Assembly: GCA_034620365.1 (NCBI GenBank)
Contig: JAQGEQ010000071.1
Location: forward strand, 248,001 to 312,000
From: Pegea sp. RAD2-039
Lineage: Eukaryota; Chordata; Thaliacea; Salpida; Salpidae
Length of the DNA: 64,000 bases
Direction: 5' to 3'
In this document: piece after piece, positions 38,201 to 53,200 of the stretch
Position numbering within the stretch: position 1 is the stretch's first letter
How the letters are laid out: each line of letters opens with the position of its first letter
Made by a program: the position numbers and the translations under genes
Notes under the pieces: generated by a model
The model's input: the letters and a program-made list of their open reading frames with translations, nothing else
Databases searched by the model: none
What the model was told of the DNA's origin: nothing

Positions 38201-41200
38201 TTCTATGTCTTTTCATACAATATTTTATTAATTTTTTTTTGGCAACAAAATTCGTAACTTACAGAATTTAATTTATATGCTAAATATTATCATCAATGAA
38301 TGTTATAATAGTTTCTAGATCAGTATATATTTTGATTTTGTCTAATTTTCCCTTTTTCAGCAAAAACACACAGATTCCAATTAAGCTGTACAAATAAATC
38401 TTTCTTTATTTCTTCATAAAAATTCTTTTCTGACGTACCAAAAATCATACTTCTTATCAAAAGCAGAATACACTTTTGATAAGTTAACAACTAATTACAG
38501 TTTAAAAATTGTTTTACTTTTCAAATAAATATTTTTGAAATTACTTCTGACTACTTTAAAACCTCTTTTAACTTTTTTATTTTTAAGTTTACCATTTCTT
38601 TAGTTTAATTCGATTTTATAAATTTTCAACAAAATAGACTAAAAGTAAAGTTTATTTTTGGTGTGCATTAAAGCTATAAGTAGTTATCATCTGCACATTC
38701 ATAAAACTTATATATCCTTTCTGAGTAAGTACGATAATTTCATTCCAGTTAGATATTTAACTTGTAAATGTAAACAGCAATTAGAAAAATCATGAAAAGA
38801 TAGAGAAGAAGATTCTCCAATATGTTAAGCCGCATGTAAATGTTTTTAATGCTTACAATGTCTTTAAGTGATCTGAGATTTTACATAAGAAACTTAAAAT
38901 TAATTAAAACTTTTTCTGCTAATGTAAATGTCATAAGTTTAAAGTGCAAGGAAATATGAATTTTGCAAACATTTAATAATTGAAAATTGTTTCTAACTTG
39001 TACAAGCTTAAAGCGGTTTTTACTTTTGCCATGTACAAAATTGTTTGACAATTTTTTTTCATTTAGTATTTTAAATAATTTTCGTAAAAAATTTAACTTA
39101 TATTTGTCGAAATCACATCTTTCGAAATCATACTTGATCTCTCAGCTATGTAATGAAACTTAATTTCAATTTTAAATTGTTCTTTCGATTACTAAGTCAA
39201 ACCGTGAGTCACTTTCTACAATCTTTGTTTTTTGTTATTTTAAAGAAGTTGGCCTTAACTTACAAGTCAACATATCACAATTTCTGTATCATTTTCAAAA
39301 TCATCTTCTCTACTTTTCGAGGAGTAGCCCGAAAATTTCAAATTGGTATTTATAACTCAACTGTCGCCACAAAAACATTATGTAGCAGTCTTTTCATGTC
39401 ACTTTTCCTAGATCTGTTTGTAAAAAGATAAATGTAGTTAAAATCACAATTTTTCAAATAATGGTTTCAGATAAAAGACCAACAAATAAGTAAATATCCA
39501 AAATACAATTGATCGAAAAATACTAGCAAGGAAATTACTTAATATTTAGATAAAAAATCATTTTTGACACTTAAATTGATTTCTATAATACTTTTTGAAG
39601 TTAATTAAAAGGGTAAAAAGGAAATGTAGCCTTGTTGCGGTAATTAGCAACTAAATTTTATTAATCTTTGTTTTGAAATACATTGTACGAACTTTGTAAC
39701 TCTTTAGGTTTTGTTTGGCAAATTTAACCACAAGATAAAATAGTAAAATCAATCACAGTACAATTTCATTTCCTGTGTTGATAGCGATAAAGGTAGAAAT
39801 TTACAGACAAACCAATTTAGCTGGTAGAAATTTAGTTAAGATTACAAGATGAGTATTACTTGCTGATAAAGTGGTTTACTACAATGAAGCTACTGAAAAT
39901 ATAAACAGGGTAAACAGAAAGACTCTTTTAAATTAGTTAAACTTTTTTATCAGGTACACAAAAAATCTAATTCAAACAATAGTTTTGTTCACTTAATCAT
40001 CTGCAAGAGTGCTTTCAACTTACATAATTTTTTGATAAACATGTTTTAGAATAATTTGTTGCATCAAAACAAATCATTTTTGTATTTATTGTAGCTCATT
40101 AGTATAAGTAAATCAAATATGGAGTTAGAAAATTATTTTCAGACATTTCCATCTTACAAAAGATTATTTTATTGTTTTACGAAAAGGTTGAAAATTTCTA
40201 AAAACTTTTTTAATTTTGTTAGACATTTAGACTACTAGGAAGCAAAAGATCAAATTAACAATAGTTTGTTGAAGTTTTTGAGCTTTTATCATAATTAAAA
40301 ATCTTATTACAAAGATTTTTGTTCTTAAGTAGCTTCTAAAAGTATAGAAGCAATTTAGTTATTACATTTTAAAACCTTACAGTAGTTTGCTTGTTTAACT
40401 TTATTTTCAAATTTAATGAAAGTAGAAAAAAAAGCGTATTGAAAAGTTCGAGCAAATAACAAAACGAAATCTTAATTCTAAATATTTAGAAATCTGCAGA
40501 CTTTATGTCAGTTCATTGATTTATTATCTTCATTTAGTTGTAAGACTAAAAAGAATTAATTAAATCATATTGTCGATTTGTTTTAGGGAAGCTACTTAGT
40601 CTGTTTATAGTTTATTTGAATTGATTCTATACAGAATGTCATCTTCATTTAATAATGAAAAATTTTTCAACATAAAAGTCTAACACTGAAATTTGGTCAC
40701 AACTAAGAACAGATTTTTCAATAAAATTACTTTTTAATTTATCTACGGAAGTTATGTTGTTTGCAAACTAAACTTTTTAAAGCTTACCAAATGTACCAGT
40801 TGCCAAAAAACCAATTAATTTTGTGGCTTAGTATCATTTTTTCTACATTAAATAAATCTACTCATATTTCTTTGTTCACTTTATTTGTAGATTAAATATG
40901 TAAACTATTTTAACGTCTGAGAATATAACCCACTTCATTATTATTGAATTATTATTTTGAATCGATAGCTTGTTGTACACCTTGGTGTCAGTTGTGGTGT
41001 AACATTAAAGAAGAAATACTTATTTAATGTGTGAGTACTAACGTAACATAAACTGTTTTTCTGTCAATTACAAAGTATCGCATATCCTTATCTATTTGAT
41101 TTATCAAGACTTACCCATAGGTGATATCTTATAAATATTTGTTATTTTACATCAGAAAATAAATGATACTACTTCAAGTTGAAATATTAACAATATAAAT

Positions 41201-44200
41201 GGTAAAAATCTTAAAATTTTAAGTCAAAATGTTAAAATCAAATCGTATCAGCTTAACAACTAAACGATGGTCTAAATTCGGTCAAAAATAATTATTTGTT
41301 GAATAAAAGATTTATATCTTTTCTAAAAAGATTAAGATGTAATTGTAAATTTTATATTATCAAAAAAATCGAATCTTTATACTTCATGCTTATAATCGCT
41401 GTTTGAAATAGAATTGTTTTATGTTCGACATTCAAATCTCATTTTAAGAAACATGACCAATTGTTAAAATTCAATTGAAGTATATGTTCTTTTGGCATAT
41501 TTCTTTTAATATTTTTCGAGCTTGACGAAAAGTTCCTTTATGCCAACTGTGCATTTCAAGACGATTGAAATGATCAAAAGTCAGACAGCATGAGTAAAGA
41601 TTTTTCGAATAATTTAGCAATGGATTTGGGTGCATGCAAGCGAGTCTATTGTTTATTATATTTATAATACTCTACTGTTTGCGTTACGCTTAAATATACA
41701 TAGTTTTGTTTTATAAGTCTGTGAGCTGTTTAATCAAATTAAACTCATTTAAAAAAGACACAAAGTTGACTTTGGGCTCAAGGACTTTCAATCGTAAATT
41801 TTCAACAAGGCTCTCCTTATACTTAAACATTTCGATAAATCGTTCATTTAAGTTAATCAGTAAAAAGGAAAATACTGTTTTTAAGACATATGTAATGAGT
41901 AACGAAAATTGATTAAAAGAAAATTAGAAGAGTTTCAAAAAAGTTGTTTTATCAGCTAAAAATGTGTATTACAAAAGCAAAACATTAAAGTACATTCATT
42001 AAAAGACTTATGAGAAGATAAAGAAAATTCTTGAATCTGTTGTTGAAAACGTTGTTTTAACAGTGAACAACCAGTTTTTTAAGTCTTTAGATTTAGTGAA
42101 ATTGTGATAGATGAATGCTTTGATTGTTAATCTTTAACTGACAATGATGCAATTAGCTAAACGATGTTTCTTTGATAAGAACGAACTGAAGTTGTTCAAT
42201 AATTTGTCTTTATTATTTCTTTTATTTTGTCATTGATATTACTCAAAAGCATTTAAAAGATACATCTTTGGGAATTCATTAGAAAAGTGATACATTAGAG
42301 AGACTGGTATTTCTTGAAGCCCTACTCCTTCTGTATAGTGTAATTTGACTTTCCGCTCTGCAATTAAAGTGATGGATGAAGGCAAAGACTCCAAACTATG
42401 ACCGTCAATTGTTATTTTTGTATTTAGGCTCAGCGTTTCTGCGGGTTTCTTTTATCTTTCGACTATATTACTGACTAAAAGTTTAAACGTGTTTTGTAAA
42501 ATTACAGTCGCCATGGTTATTTTAACTTACATTACCACAGCACACATTGTGAATATCAAACATTCTTTAAGTTTAATACTATTTCATCAATTGATCATCT
42601 TTTATCAACTACTTAATAAGCAATTCAGCTTAGTGAAAAGAATGATAAAGTCTTTTAATGAATCTATAGAGTTACTTAGCATGAATGAAATATTGAAATG
42701 CATATACTAGAAAAGGCAAAAGAATAAATATATAAGTGAATACAAAAGAAAGACGTGTAAGTAATGTAAATCTTTTATTTCTTGGTTGCCTTTTGAAAGC
42801 TATTGCCTTAAGCTAGATGCTTATAGTTCTTGAACTAGCTAGTATAATGTATTTGAGTAGTCTTAGCTTGAATCGAAACCAGAATTATTTGTTCCATATT
42901 CAAATAAGACTTTCCAATATACAAAATTTTTATCTAAAAAGGTTTAACTTTGGGCTCAATCTTAAATAAGTCAGTTTTAAATTGTGCATGAAAAAATATT
43001 TTTTATTGATATAGTTTTTTTATTTCTGTCATCAGTGAATTTTGTATACATTAATTTGCCTTTGTGCTTTATACTCAGCGTTTTCATCATTTTGAAGTAA
43101 ACTACAGTTTATAGATTTGCAATAAAGGCAAATATTTCAGCCTTAATTGAATATTAAAAATTTATATTTTTTCCAAAATAAATTTTATTGAGTAATTGCC
43201 TTAGCCACACAAACGTCTTACAATCATAAATCATACAAGTTAAAAGCGTTAATACTAAAATATTTTCACTACTAATAACAAAAGTTTGAATAAGTTCTTT
43301 ACTCGTAAAATAAGAACGTGTTGCACACTTGAATAATCAGATAATATATGAATTTTATATTACTGCAATTGATAGCTTATTTAAATAAACTCAAAGGTTT
43401 GTATAAAACAGTTTTTCATTTTTGGTGACAAGCACTTGCAAAGCATTATCTTCTATAAAGTATACAGAACACAAACTGTCTAAAATAACAAAGACTAACC
43501 GTCATGGTTAAATAAAAAGACAACTTTTTCAATTTTTCTGTTAGCACAAAAAAAACATTTTTCTTTATTAAACCATCTAGCTGGCTATACCTCAAATCTC
43601 CGTACAGAGAAGTGATTGCTTACTTCTTATAAAATAAATAAAACAGCTTATGCGTATTTGAGATTTTTGTTGTTAAACCTAAATCTTAAATTTTATTTTC
43701 ACTATATATATAAGCTGTGTTAATTGGATAATTTAAAAACTATCTTTTTTTCTTAAAGGCTTGTCAGATTTCAAAAGCCGTATACATAAAAAAACTAAAA
43801 AAGTCTTTTTCAAAAGAAGTTATTTGTAATAATTTTTGAGTTCAACAGAAGATATCTAAGCAATTTTTTAAAAACTTGTAAAAAATTAGAATCAGTTTTA
43901 TAATCAGTGGTTAGATGTGTAAGACCTCAAATAATCCACAACAAATGAATGTATTTACTTTAAGAAATTATGAAACAGCTACTACAAAATAAGCGTAACA
44001 TTTTTTGTTTTATCGACAACAAATTATTCATTTTATAGATTTCTTTACTCTGAAAGCAAAACAGAAATTTTTGCACACTTAGACGAAAAATAGTATCTAT
44101 TTAGAAACAGAGATGTTATCACCGTTTTTCTAACTTTATCTCACCTTCAGTAATTTAAAGTTTTTCACTGTTAGATGACATCACAAAGCCCGGATGCAGC

Positions 44201-47200
44201 GTTATCGTTGCAAAATAGAATGTTTGGGGAGTTGAGACTGAAAATGAAAATGTATAGTGAATATTTTGACATTTTTCACGATCGAAGAAAAAGTTTATCA
44301 ATGCAGATCGTATTGAATAGTTTTATTGTATTCGTTTGCGTTTGCTACGTTTGTCGATGAAGAAACTCAACTATTTATTATTTTCTCTGTCGAGGCAATC
44401 TCATTATATAGCTTGTGGATCATTTTGAGTAAAATTCCCAGCGACAGAAAAAAGCTTTTTGTGCTGAAAGTCATTTTAACGCTTGAAATAAAACCATTTG
44501 AAAATGATTTGGTGAAATGATTGCAGAGGTTATCGATTTCCAAAGATTTTAATCTTTTTTTGGATGTTTGACGTGTTAGTTCAAATACTTATAGGACTAT
44601 TACTTTTTATTAAGTTTCAGGTTCGTAATTATATAAATAAAATGATGAAATTGATTTCATGGCTTGCACTTAGGTACTAGTTTCGAGAACATGAATGACG
44701 ATAGGGATAGTCGAAACATTTAAAAAGTAAAATTTTCAATAGCAGATCTGCAGGAAAATATCTAATTTAACGAGTACAACACTTATTAGAAGACATCAAT
44801 TGAATGACGTTGGATAAGCCTATTACGTGTTTAAGCTCCTTATACAATTAAATGTTATCATTGTACTTAGTAACAATTTATTTTGAGCTAAATTTTTAAA
44901 CTTATAATCTCAAATTTCTAAACTTTATTTCTAATTTATTTGAATGTTCATAAACATTTTTAATTTGTGTTTGGTTTTTATCTGGTGCTGTTATTTCTTT
45001 CGAAAGCAGGTTTAAAAATACTTAAAATACAAAAAGTAGACTGTTAGTAAGCAAAATTATTTTAACTTTAATAAATGATGTCAGCAACTTGCAAGGTTAT
45101 GTCTGAGAAAGAAAAAAAACACTGAAGCTAGAAACTTCATTATTGATTTTTATAGCTTTTAAAAGTATTATTAATTTTGTTTAAATTTGTATTATCATAA
45201 AAATAACTGAATCTGTTGTGAGTAAACTGCCAAATGAGATAATTGTCAAAAATTCAATATTGAAAGCTAGAAAGTTTTTGTCAGGTCTCAATATAATGTT
45301 TGTTTGAGATGTGAGCTTTCAATATTACTCAAGCAGCTAGAAGCATCTCAAAGACGTAAATACAAAATTGTACAGTCTTTACTAGAAATAATTACAAGGA
45401 CGATAAAACTTTTGAATTTTACTGAGAAAGCCTTCACAATTACAAGCTTTACATTGTAAATTATTGAAATAAGTAAAAACATTCATAAAGAATAACTATA
45501 CTTTCACTTATCTGGATAATGTTAGAATAGTATAGTTCAAAAAAGAGGATTAATCTATTGACTTTATAAAAGATAATTATTTATTTATACAAGCATACAT
45601 AAACCAAATAATACCGAATGAAAAATTGTTAAACTTCCTTTGGCTAAAATCTGTATCCGAAAACACCTTCTAAGACCTTGTGTATGCCTAATGGATTCTG
45701 TAAGGATTATAGTATTTAATTATTCTAAAATCTAAAGCTTGAAGAAATATTATTGAATTAATAATCTTGTCTACTTTTTTATATTCTCAAGATAAGAATG
45801 CTTTTATATTTTTCAATTTAGTAATTATAAATCTTAAGCAATCCTAAGAAACTAGTATAAATTTGTTATCATTGAAATTATTCCAAGTAAAACTTTCTTC
45901 AGTAAGACCTTGTGTACATATTATATAAATAATATTTCACTAAAATAACGTTCAATATTTTCCTTTTAAAAACATCAGGAGACTATATGTCTACTAAATA
46001 GTATCAAACAATTTTGTCATCATTGCTGGTTAATATTTGAACAGCAGTTTTGCAACCTTGTGAGAAAAATATTTCGATGTGGAACAAACTATTTTTTCTA
46101 CATTTTTTAAAGTGAATTTCGTTTACGAAGTGAAGTTCTTGTATTCATTATTATTACTCTAGTTACTTGACAACTATTTTTGTTCTGCATAATGGATTTT
46201 TCGACTCGCAGTTGTAAATAGCAAACTTTTGTCTGCTACTTTTTTATATTGCTTTAAATTGTGAACGAACTAGGTCAATCGTGTTCCTTAGTTGCTGTTA
46301 AAAGCTCTAAAAAAGAAAAATCAATCACAATTCTATATTGAAAAAACAGCTTACTCAAGGTTAACCGGATAAAAAGGGTTTGATTTATTAAGATTACTTA
46401 AAGAAACCAGATCCCAAATGAACAAAAAAGCAAATATCGATTCTTACATTTTAAGATAACTCAGTAAAAATCTCATATAAAAAAATGAAATCGTTGATGT
46501 CATACTAACCTTTTAGCAGTAAATATATCTTAATCTTTGGTACAAGAGTGTGTTACATTCTACCAACTATTTGCTAACTTGCTGGTAGCTTGTTGTTTTG
46601 ATAACAATTAAAGAAGTTAATATTTAAGAAATATTTTTACTTGCTTTAGTAAAACTTAGTACAAAAGGTTACTTTTTTGAGAACTTTATATAATCTTCTA
46701 GCTAAGCTAAACACCGATAACTTTGAAACTACTTTTTTTATGATTTTCAACTAATTTCAATCAAATTGAAGGTTTTTCGATTTAGTACTTCGTATTTTCA
46801 GTCTTACCAAAGTTGTCTAAGTTCCAACAAGTAAAATATTTAGCTCAATACTTGACTTGTTTATTTTTAGTTAATCTTTTACCTAGAAAACAAATATATA
46901 TTTTTTCTAATTAATATAAACTATCTATGCATTTCAATTTCTTAAGCAATATTAATCTTAAATGTCAGATTCTTTGAACAAAAATATGTTCTGATATTAA
47001 GACCCAACAAGATTTATTTTGATCAATGAAAAGCAAGACTTTCATTGATTGACAAAATCTTTGTTTATCTCTGATGATTTCAAATCATTATTTTTTATTT
47101 AAGTTTTTTCGTCTCTTCTATCGTCTAAAAACATCCATTACAAAGTATAACCAAATAATTGACTTCTATTCTCTTAACGTTCTCTGCTATCGTTTATGTA

Positions 47201-50200
47201 CAACCCCATTTACTTTACATAAATCACTTCAAATTTTTTGTCAATATTCTTTTCGTATGAGCCAATAAAGGAATTAAAGCTCAGTAGAATTGTATCTTTG
47301 AAATCTCGAGTTTTAGACTTGGTGCTGCACATCGATTGTCATTGGGGAAAAAGTTAAGATTAAATAAATTCAATTTCCTTTCTACTTTTACCAGAATAAT
47401 ACTGACACTTTTTAAACATTATGAAAATTTTGTTGAAATCCCAAATCTACTTATTCAACGTACAGGGTTTAATCAAATTTAAAAAATTAATATTCTGTTT
47501 AACCATCCATGGCATTAATTATTGCTGCTTGTGTTAAAAAACTCTGTACTTAATGACAGATAAGGTAAAAGCAAGAATGTCAACTTTTAACATTTAATAT
47601 TATTAACATTATAAAAAATCAAAGTACGATTAGTTATCACAAATGCAGCATCTTAAGAAATGTTATTATTTGAAGAGACACTAGAGTCAATAGCATGGAT
47701 AAAATATTCATAAGTTCCATGTGTTGTTAGCGATGATTTAAGTATGATTTATAACGCTATGTCACCATAGTCAATAAGTTCAAGCATGTTCTAAGGAAAG
47801 ATACCTATGATTCTAAATCATAGCTTTAAACTTTCTTTAAAAAGTTTAAATTAAAAAAAATCAATTTACTTTTTATGAATAACTTTGGTGCTTTGCGTTA
47901 AAAAGCAGCTTGAAGTAAATTCTGTTTCAGTACTACGAACGTGCTTTACTAGACTATCTATTGACCAAATTAAACGAATATTGTGATGCTAGTTGTTATA
48001 ACAAGAGCAATGAATTTTTATTTTCACAAAATTGGTAGCACGTTTTGAGTATTTTTCTGTATACTAAATGAATAAATTGTCATGATGCTAGAATAAAACA
48101 TGAATTATTCTTGACAGCGTACAGCTAATATTATTTTTAATGAACTTATTGATTAAGAATGTATCGTAGATGATAAGATCTTAGAAACTTTCTATCTTAG
48201 CATTTCTTATATAAATAAATGACAATTCTCTTCTTCAGATCTTGAATTCATCTTGAAAGTTTTGCTTGTATTACCCAACTATAAATCATAAAAATATTAT
48301 AGAAATTTTAGGTATATAGATGTATAATAACTTATTTTTGTATCTATTTATCAGAGTTGTTTTTATCTTTGTTTTAACATTGAGTAAGAGTCTTGAACAA
48401 TTGGTAATAAAAATCTTTGCTAAATTGCGCAAGTTTATTCAAATAACTTTTAATTCGTATTTAAGATTTTTCAATGACTTAAAATTAACCAGATTAAGCT
48501 AATATTTCTACATTATAATAAACTTCACAAAGTTTGATTTAGAAAAGTTATTTTAGATGTTAACAATAGTTTTCTTCTAGAAGACAACATAAATGAACAA
48601 AAACATGTTTTCTTAGTTTACAATAGGTTTGAAATAATAAGATTGGTCTGTCTACTTTTAGTTGGTTTTAGAGCATGTATAACTGCTTTAACATATAAAT
48701 GTTATTTGTAGTTGTCAATAAATTGTATAAGTATTAGAGAAACAAAATTAGTACCGATATAATTAACATTGATTTTAGAAAAAGAGCCTGTAGCAATTTT
48801 GTACGTCTTTACATAAAAATATCAATTTGAAAAGTTCTATTGCAGCAAATTGAACAATTTATTGTTCTTAAGATGTAGAAATTTAACATTACTTATGACA
48901 TCTAATGATTTTAAGTAGGTATAAAACTTTATAAGGAGCAACAACTTAAAATAAAACTTTTAAATATCATATTTAAAGATCTAATTTTATATTTTTTATA
49001 CTTTAAAATTGGTATTATAAATACTTAAAGTTTGTAAATATAATCCCTTGAAAATGATTTTCAGCGATTGGAGAGTTTATCAAAAACCCTATTGACAAGG
49101 AAGGAAAGCTTGGTTCTAGCGCAAAAATTGAATGTGTTCCACCTGAAGGCCTTCCTAAGCCAACGGTTACTTGGTTGTATCAAGTATCTTTGGGATCAAA
49201 CCTTACTAAAGTTGTAACAGACTCTAGAATACAGGTAAGTGACCCTAATCTGTGAAGTACAATTTTTACTGAGTGATTTCAAGCTTTTTTCATATAATTA
49301 AGATAGTATCAAATAATATAATTTATTTGATAAGTGCTGGATAAAAAACTCTAAACGTCTATAAACAATGTTTTACATTTGCTAAGACAAAAGTTTATCT
49401 TAGGTAAAAGTAATTATCGTCAAGAGTTATTGTTCTTTTCATGATTTCCTTAAACTTAGTAAATAAGTTTACATTGCAATGTTTATTGTAAACAAAATAT
49501 AGAATGTCTTAAAAACATTATTTATTTGTGTTTTTGCTCATACAATTTAATATAAGGTGAGTTGAAGTAGATTAATTCATTGATGTACAAAAGATACGTC
49601 CTATCAATACAACTAACAAAAAAAATTAATTAGGATTTAAAAATCGACGAAACAGATATAACGTTTTCATCTTTATCTGATTAAACAAAGAAACAGTTCG
49701 AATTCTCTTTTAAGTAGAGCTTAGAAAACGTATTAAGCACAATAATAAAAGAAAAGAAACAAAAAATTGTTTATTATTATTAGTATAAACTGTCACTTAA
49801 TTCTTTAAACTTCATTTAAACAATAGAGTTATTGAAATGCGACAATAAACATTAAGAATCTATCAATGTAATCATTTGTTTCTGTAAAAAAATGCAATTA
49901 AATTTTTCAGTAATGTTCGACAATATTCAATAAATCAAAAAAGTAGTTGAAAGGTAGTACTTGTTAGGATAAAGCAAACACGAAATTTGTGACTATCAAT
50001 TTTTTCACGTTCTAATTAACTTATACTCTACTTGAAAATTAATTTAAATCTCAAACACCTGTCCCAAGAAATCCACTGACCAAGCACCAAAAAGTAAACA
50101 GCTGACGACGTCATGAAGAGATATTAAAACTTTTCAATTCTTTTGACGTTTCACATTGTTAGAAAGTTTTTTTTTTAATATTTTTAAAAATATTATTCAA

Positions 50201-53200
50201 AATTGAACAGTTAAAATTGATAATTAAAAGATTTTATTATCTAGCTGATAGTTAAAAAAGTTTCCAGTTTGTGAATATTTGCTATAAAAAAAGTTTTATG
50301 TGACTAGATACGACCGAAAGAAATTTATAAAATATGAAACCTTATTTCAAGAGCAACTAAACTTTTTTTAAATTTAAATATTAAATCAATTTATATTCCA
50401 ACATTATCTACTGTACATGGTATGCTCATTAGTTTTGCAAAAACGTTTTTGACATAACTTTATATATAAACATAAAATCAAAATCAATTTTTTATTTACC
50501 TTGCGTTTAATAATTCTTGAAATTTAAATTAATCGACTCGATAAGATGTATGGTTTTCGTAAAACAGTTTATAACATTTCAGCTATATTGTTATTGAATG
50601 CTTGAGAAAGTCGTTTTGGCTGAATCCAATAACAAAATATTATTTTGTGATTTTTATTTTTTATTTTGAAATGTGCTTTTGAACGAAGATCAAAGATGCG
50701 AATCTTATTATAAGCAACGTCAAGTCGAGCGACAAAGGATTTTATACTTGTGTGGCGAACAACAGTGCAGGAACCAAAAGAAGTTATGCAGCCGAATTTC
50801 GAGTAACAGGTGAAAGCCTTTTTAAACTTAAACGTCAATTTTCGATTTTATCAATTCATTCAAATTTTCCATGAAATTGTAAAAGACAGTCTTATTTTGC
50901 ATTTAAATTTTATTTATATAACAGTAACTAGTGGTCCTAATAGTGATTATTTTAGTTTATTTATCTAAACTTTGTCTTAAAGAAACAGTTTCTAACTTAA
51001 TAGATATTATTTGTGAGAATGTTTATTAGCGGAAGGTGCTCTCTTCAGGCACCCTCATCTGCATTTATTTTAATAAATAAATAAATTTAATCAAGTACCT
51101 ATAGATTATGTAGTTAATTAAGATAATAATCTATGCTAGATGCTAGTTTTACTTTGAATATTATGAAATATTTAGATTTTTAAAGCTATCTTTAATTGAA
51201 CTTAGCTTAAGCTATTAAAAATTGTTTTGTTGTATAAATAAAGGCTTTAATCTTCTTGTTTGAATGCATATTTTTACCTCAAGTTATTTTATAATCTGAT
51301 TTTGTCTACAAAGTCTGTTATGTTTACAAATACAATTTCAAATATGACTGCAAGAATTTGGATTGTGACAAAAATTATTGGAAACTGAAAAGTTTTAATA
51401 TAGTTAGCTTTAATAAGTTTAGCAATAAAATAATTTAGGAAATATGTCAATAATTTCTAACAGTCTTAAGTTTTTGCATGACAATTGTGTAATAATGGAA
51501 GAAATAAAAATCATTCTAACATATTGAATAACTCAATCGAAAGCTCAAATTGTTCCATAAATAATTACAACTTTACAACCCAGATGTTACCTAAATCATA
51601 TCTACCCGAAAAAAATAATCAAATTAATTTGTATAAAACTTTCAATATTTTCAAACGGTATTTTAAGATCTTTTCTAAGAGGTGTAAATAGTATGAAAAA
51701 ATCTTTAAATTCAATTATTTAATTTAATCTGTCGTCTTTGCTTCTAATTTGAATCCTTAAGTGAAATTAAACAATTAAAGTTAAAATATAATTCATACAT
51801 TATCTAAATATTATCTGAATATTCTCTAACAAATGAAAACAAAGATTAGAATTTTCTCTTTTCAATTTTATGGTTTTTAGCGCTAAATCTTGGCAAGTAT
51901 TATTTGTTGTAAATCAACCAAAAATTTAAATAAGAAATTTAAATAAGAATCAAATTTTTTATACCTAAAATACATTTTGGTTAATAAAAATATTAAAAGT
52001 CGGAAAAGTAAATTGTAATATGTAATCTATCATTGTTCCCTAGATATTTCCTTTGTGATAAGGCTTGACTCATACAAATTTCCTATTAAGTCTTTTTCAT
52101 TCTCGACAAAATGTCTAATTAACCTCAAATAAGCCACTCGTACAGTTTGTTTCGCATGGGAATTTTAAGTGAAGATAACTAAACATAAAAATAAGAGACA
52201 AAATGAAAACAGAGTGTAGAAGATTTCTTACTTTGGTGATGTGACAGCAAATTAATGTAACAAGCTCAACATATGTTTACTTTCTGACTATAAATAAGTA
52301 ATATATTTTTAAAGTTATATTTATACATTTATTTTGTCTTCATTTACGTGCTACTAGCCATACAACAACTTTTTCATATTTAATTATCTTAATTTTGATA
52401 TTTTATAGAGCCTCCGATATTTACTTTGTTACCGAAAGATCAAACGGCGAAGATAGGTGAATCTGTAACGTTCAAGTGTTCAGCATTTGGGGACCCCAAG
52501 CCTTGGATTGAGTGGTATAAAGATTCCAAGGCCATTCCGACGTTTCCGGAATACGGTCACACGTAAATATGAGTTCTGGTCAAATTATTTAATAATAAAT
52601 TTAACTTTTAAAGGTTAATGGTATGAAAAATTAATATATAATTTATGTTTTGTTTACATTTGATTAAAGAAAATTAAAAATCTAATTTATGAGAAGTTTT
52701 CGTGCAAATATGAACTCAGTTTAATCTGCTAATTGCAATTAGATAATTTAGATGAAAAATAATGTAAATTGCTTATCACAGACATTATTGTTTAAGGCAA
52801 CAAGTTCCAATTACTTTTTAGTGAACATATTGTTGCAAAATTAGAAAAAATATTGTTATTTACCTTAAACTGTTTTATTTTTAGCTATATTCGTGAAGGA
52901 GACTATTTGAAAATTGAAGTAACAAAGTCTTCAGATGCAGGAGCTTATACATGCAAGGCAAAAAATAATGCATATGTTAGGGACTATCGAGCTCATCTTG
53001 AAGTTGATGGTGAAACTATTAAATATTGATATTTTATGACTTTAAAACTTTTTTAAATGATGCTATTAAGAAATATACAACTTAAGAGCTTTTACAAAGC
53101 TTATTTGCTTGTTACTTTAAAGCAATGTAAAATAATTATCGAAATTGAAATAAAACAGAGGTATTTATTTCAAAACATTAGTTTGAAAAAAAAAACGCAA

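Larger units (their letters stand above)
32196..49064. other. robo intron 4 (16.9 kb)
   Basis: A very long intron splits Ig1 from Ig2 (donor AAAT|GTAAGT, acceptor TTTTCAG). It is mostly AT-rich and featureless. Three protein-like islands are described separately: 34282-34659 minus, 42239-42451 minus and 44175-44520 plus. The remaining open frames (for example 39153-39431, 41706-41912, 47074-47268) are low-complexity and unsupported. Confidence 0.75.

Noticed and set aside
39153..39431. 92-codon plus-strand frame in robo intron 4
   Set aside because: Phe/Leu/Ser-rich AT-driven frame without exon signals; longest of several such chance frames in the intron.
51020..51090. Hairpin-prone GGTGC/GCACC segment followed by (AATA)n, possible retroelement tail
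   Set aside because: Too short to support: only a 5-bp stem and four short repeat units, with no target-site duplication seen.
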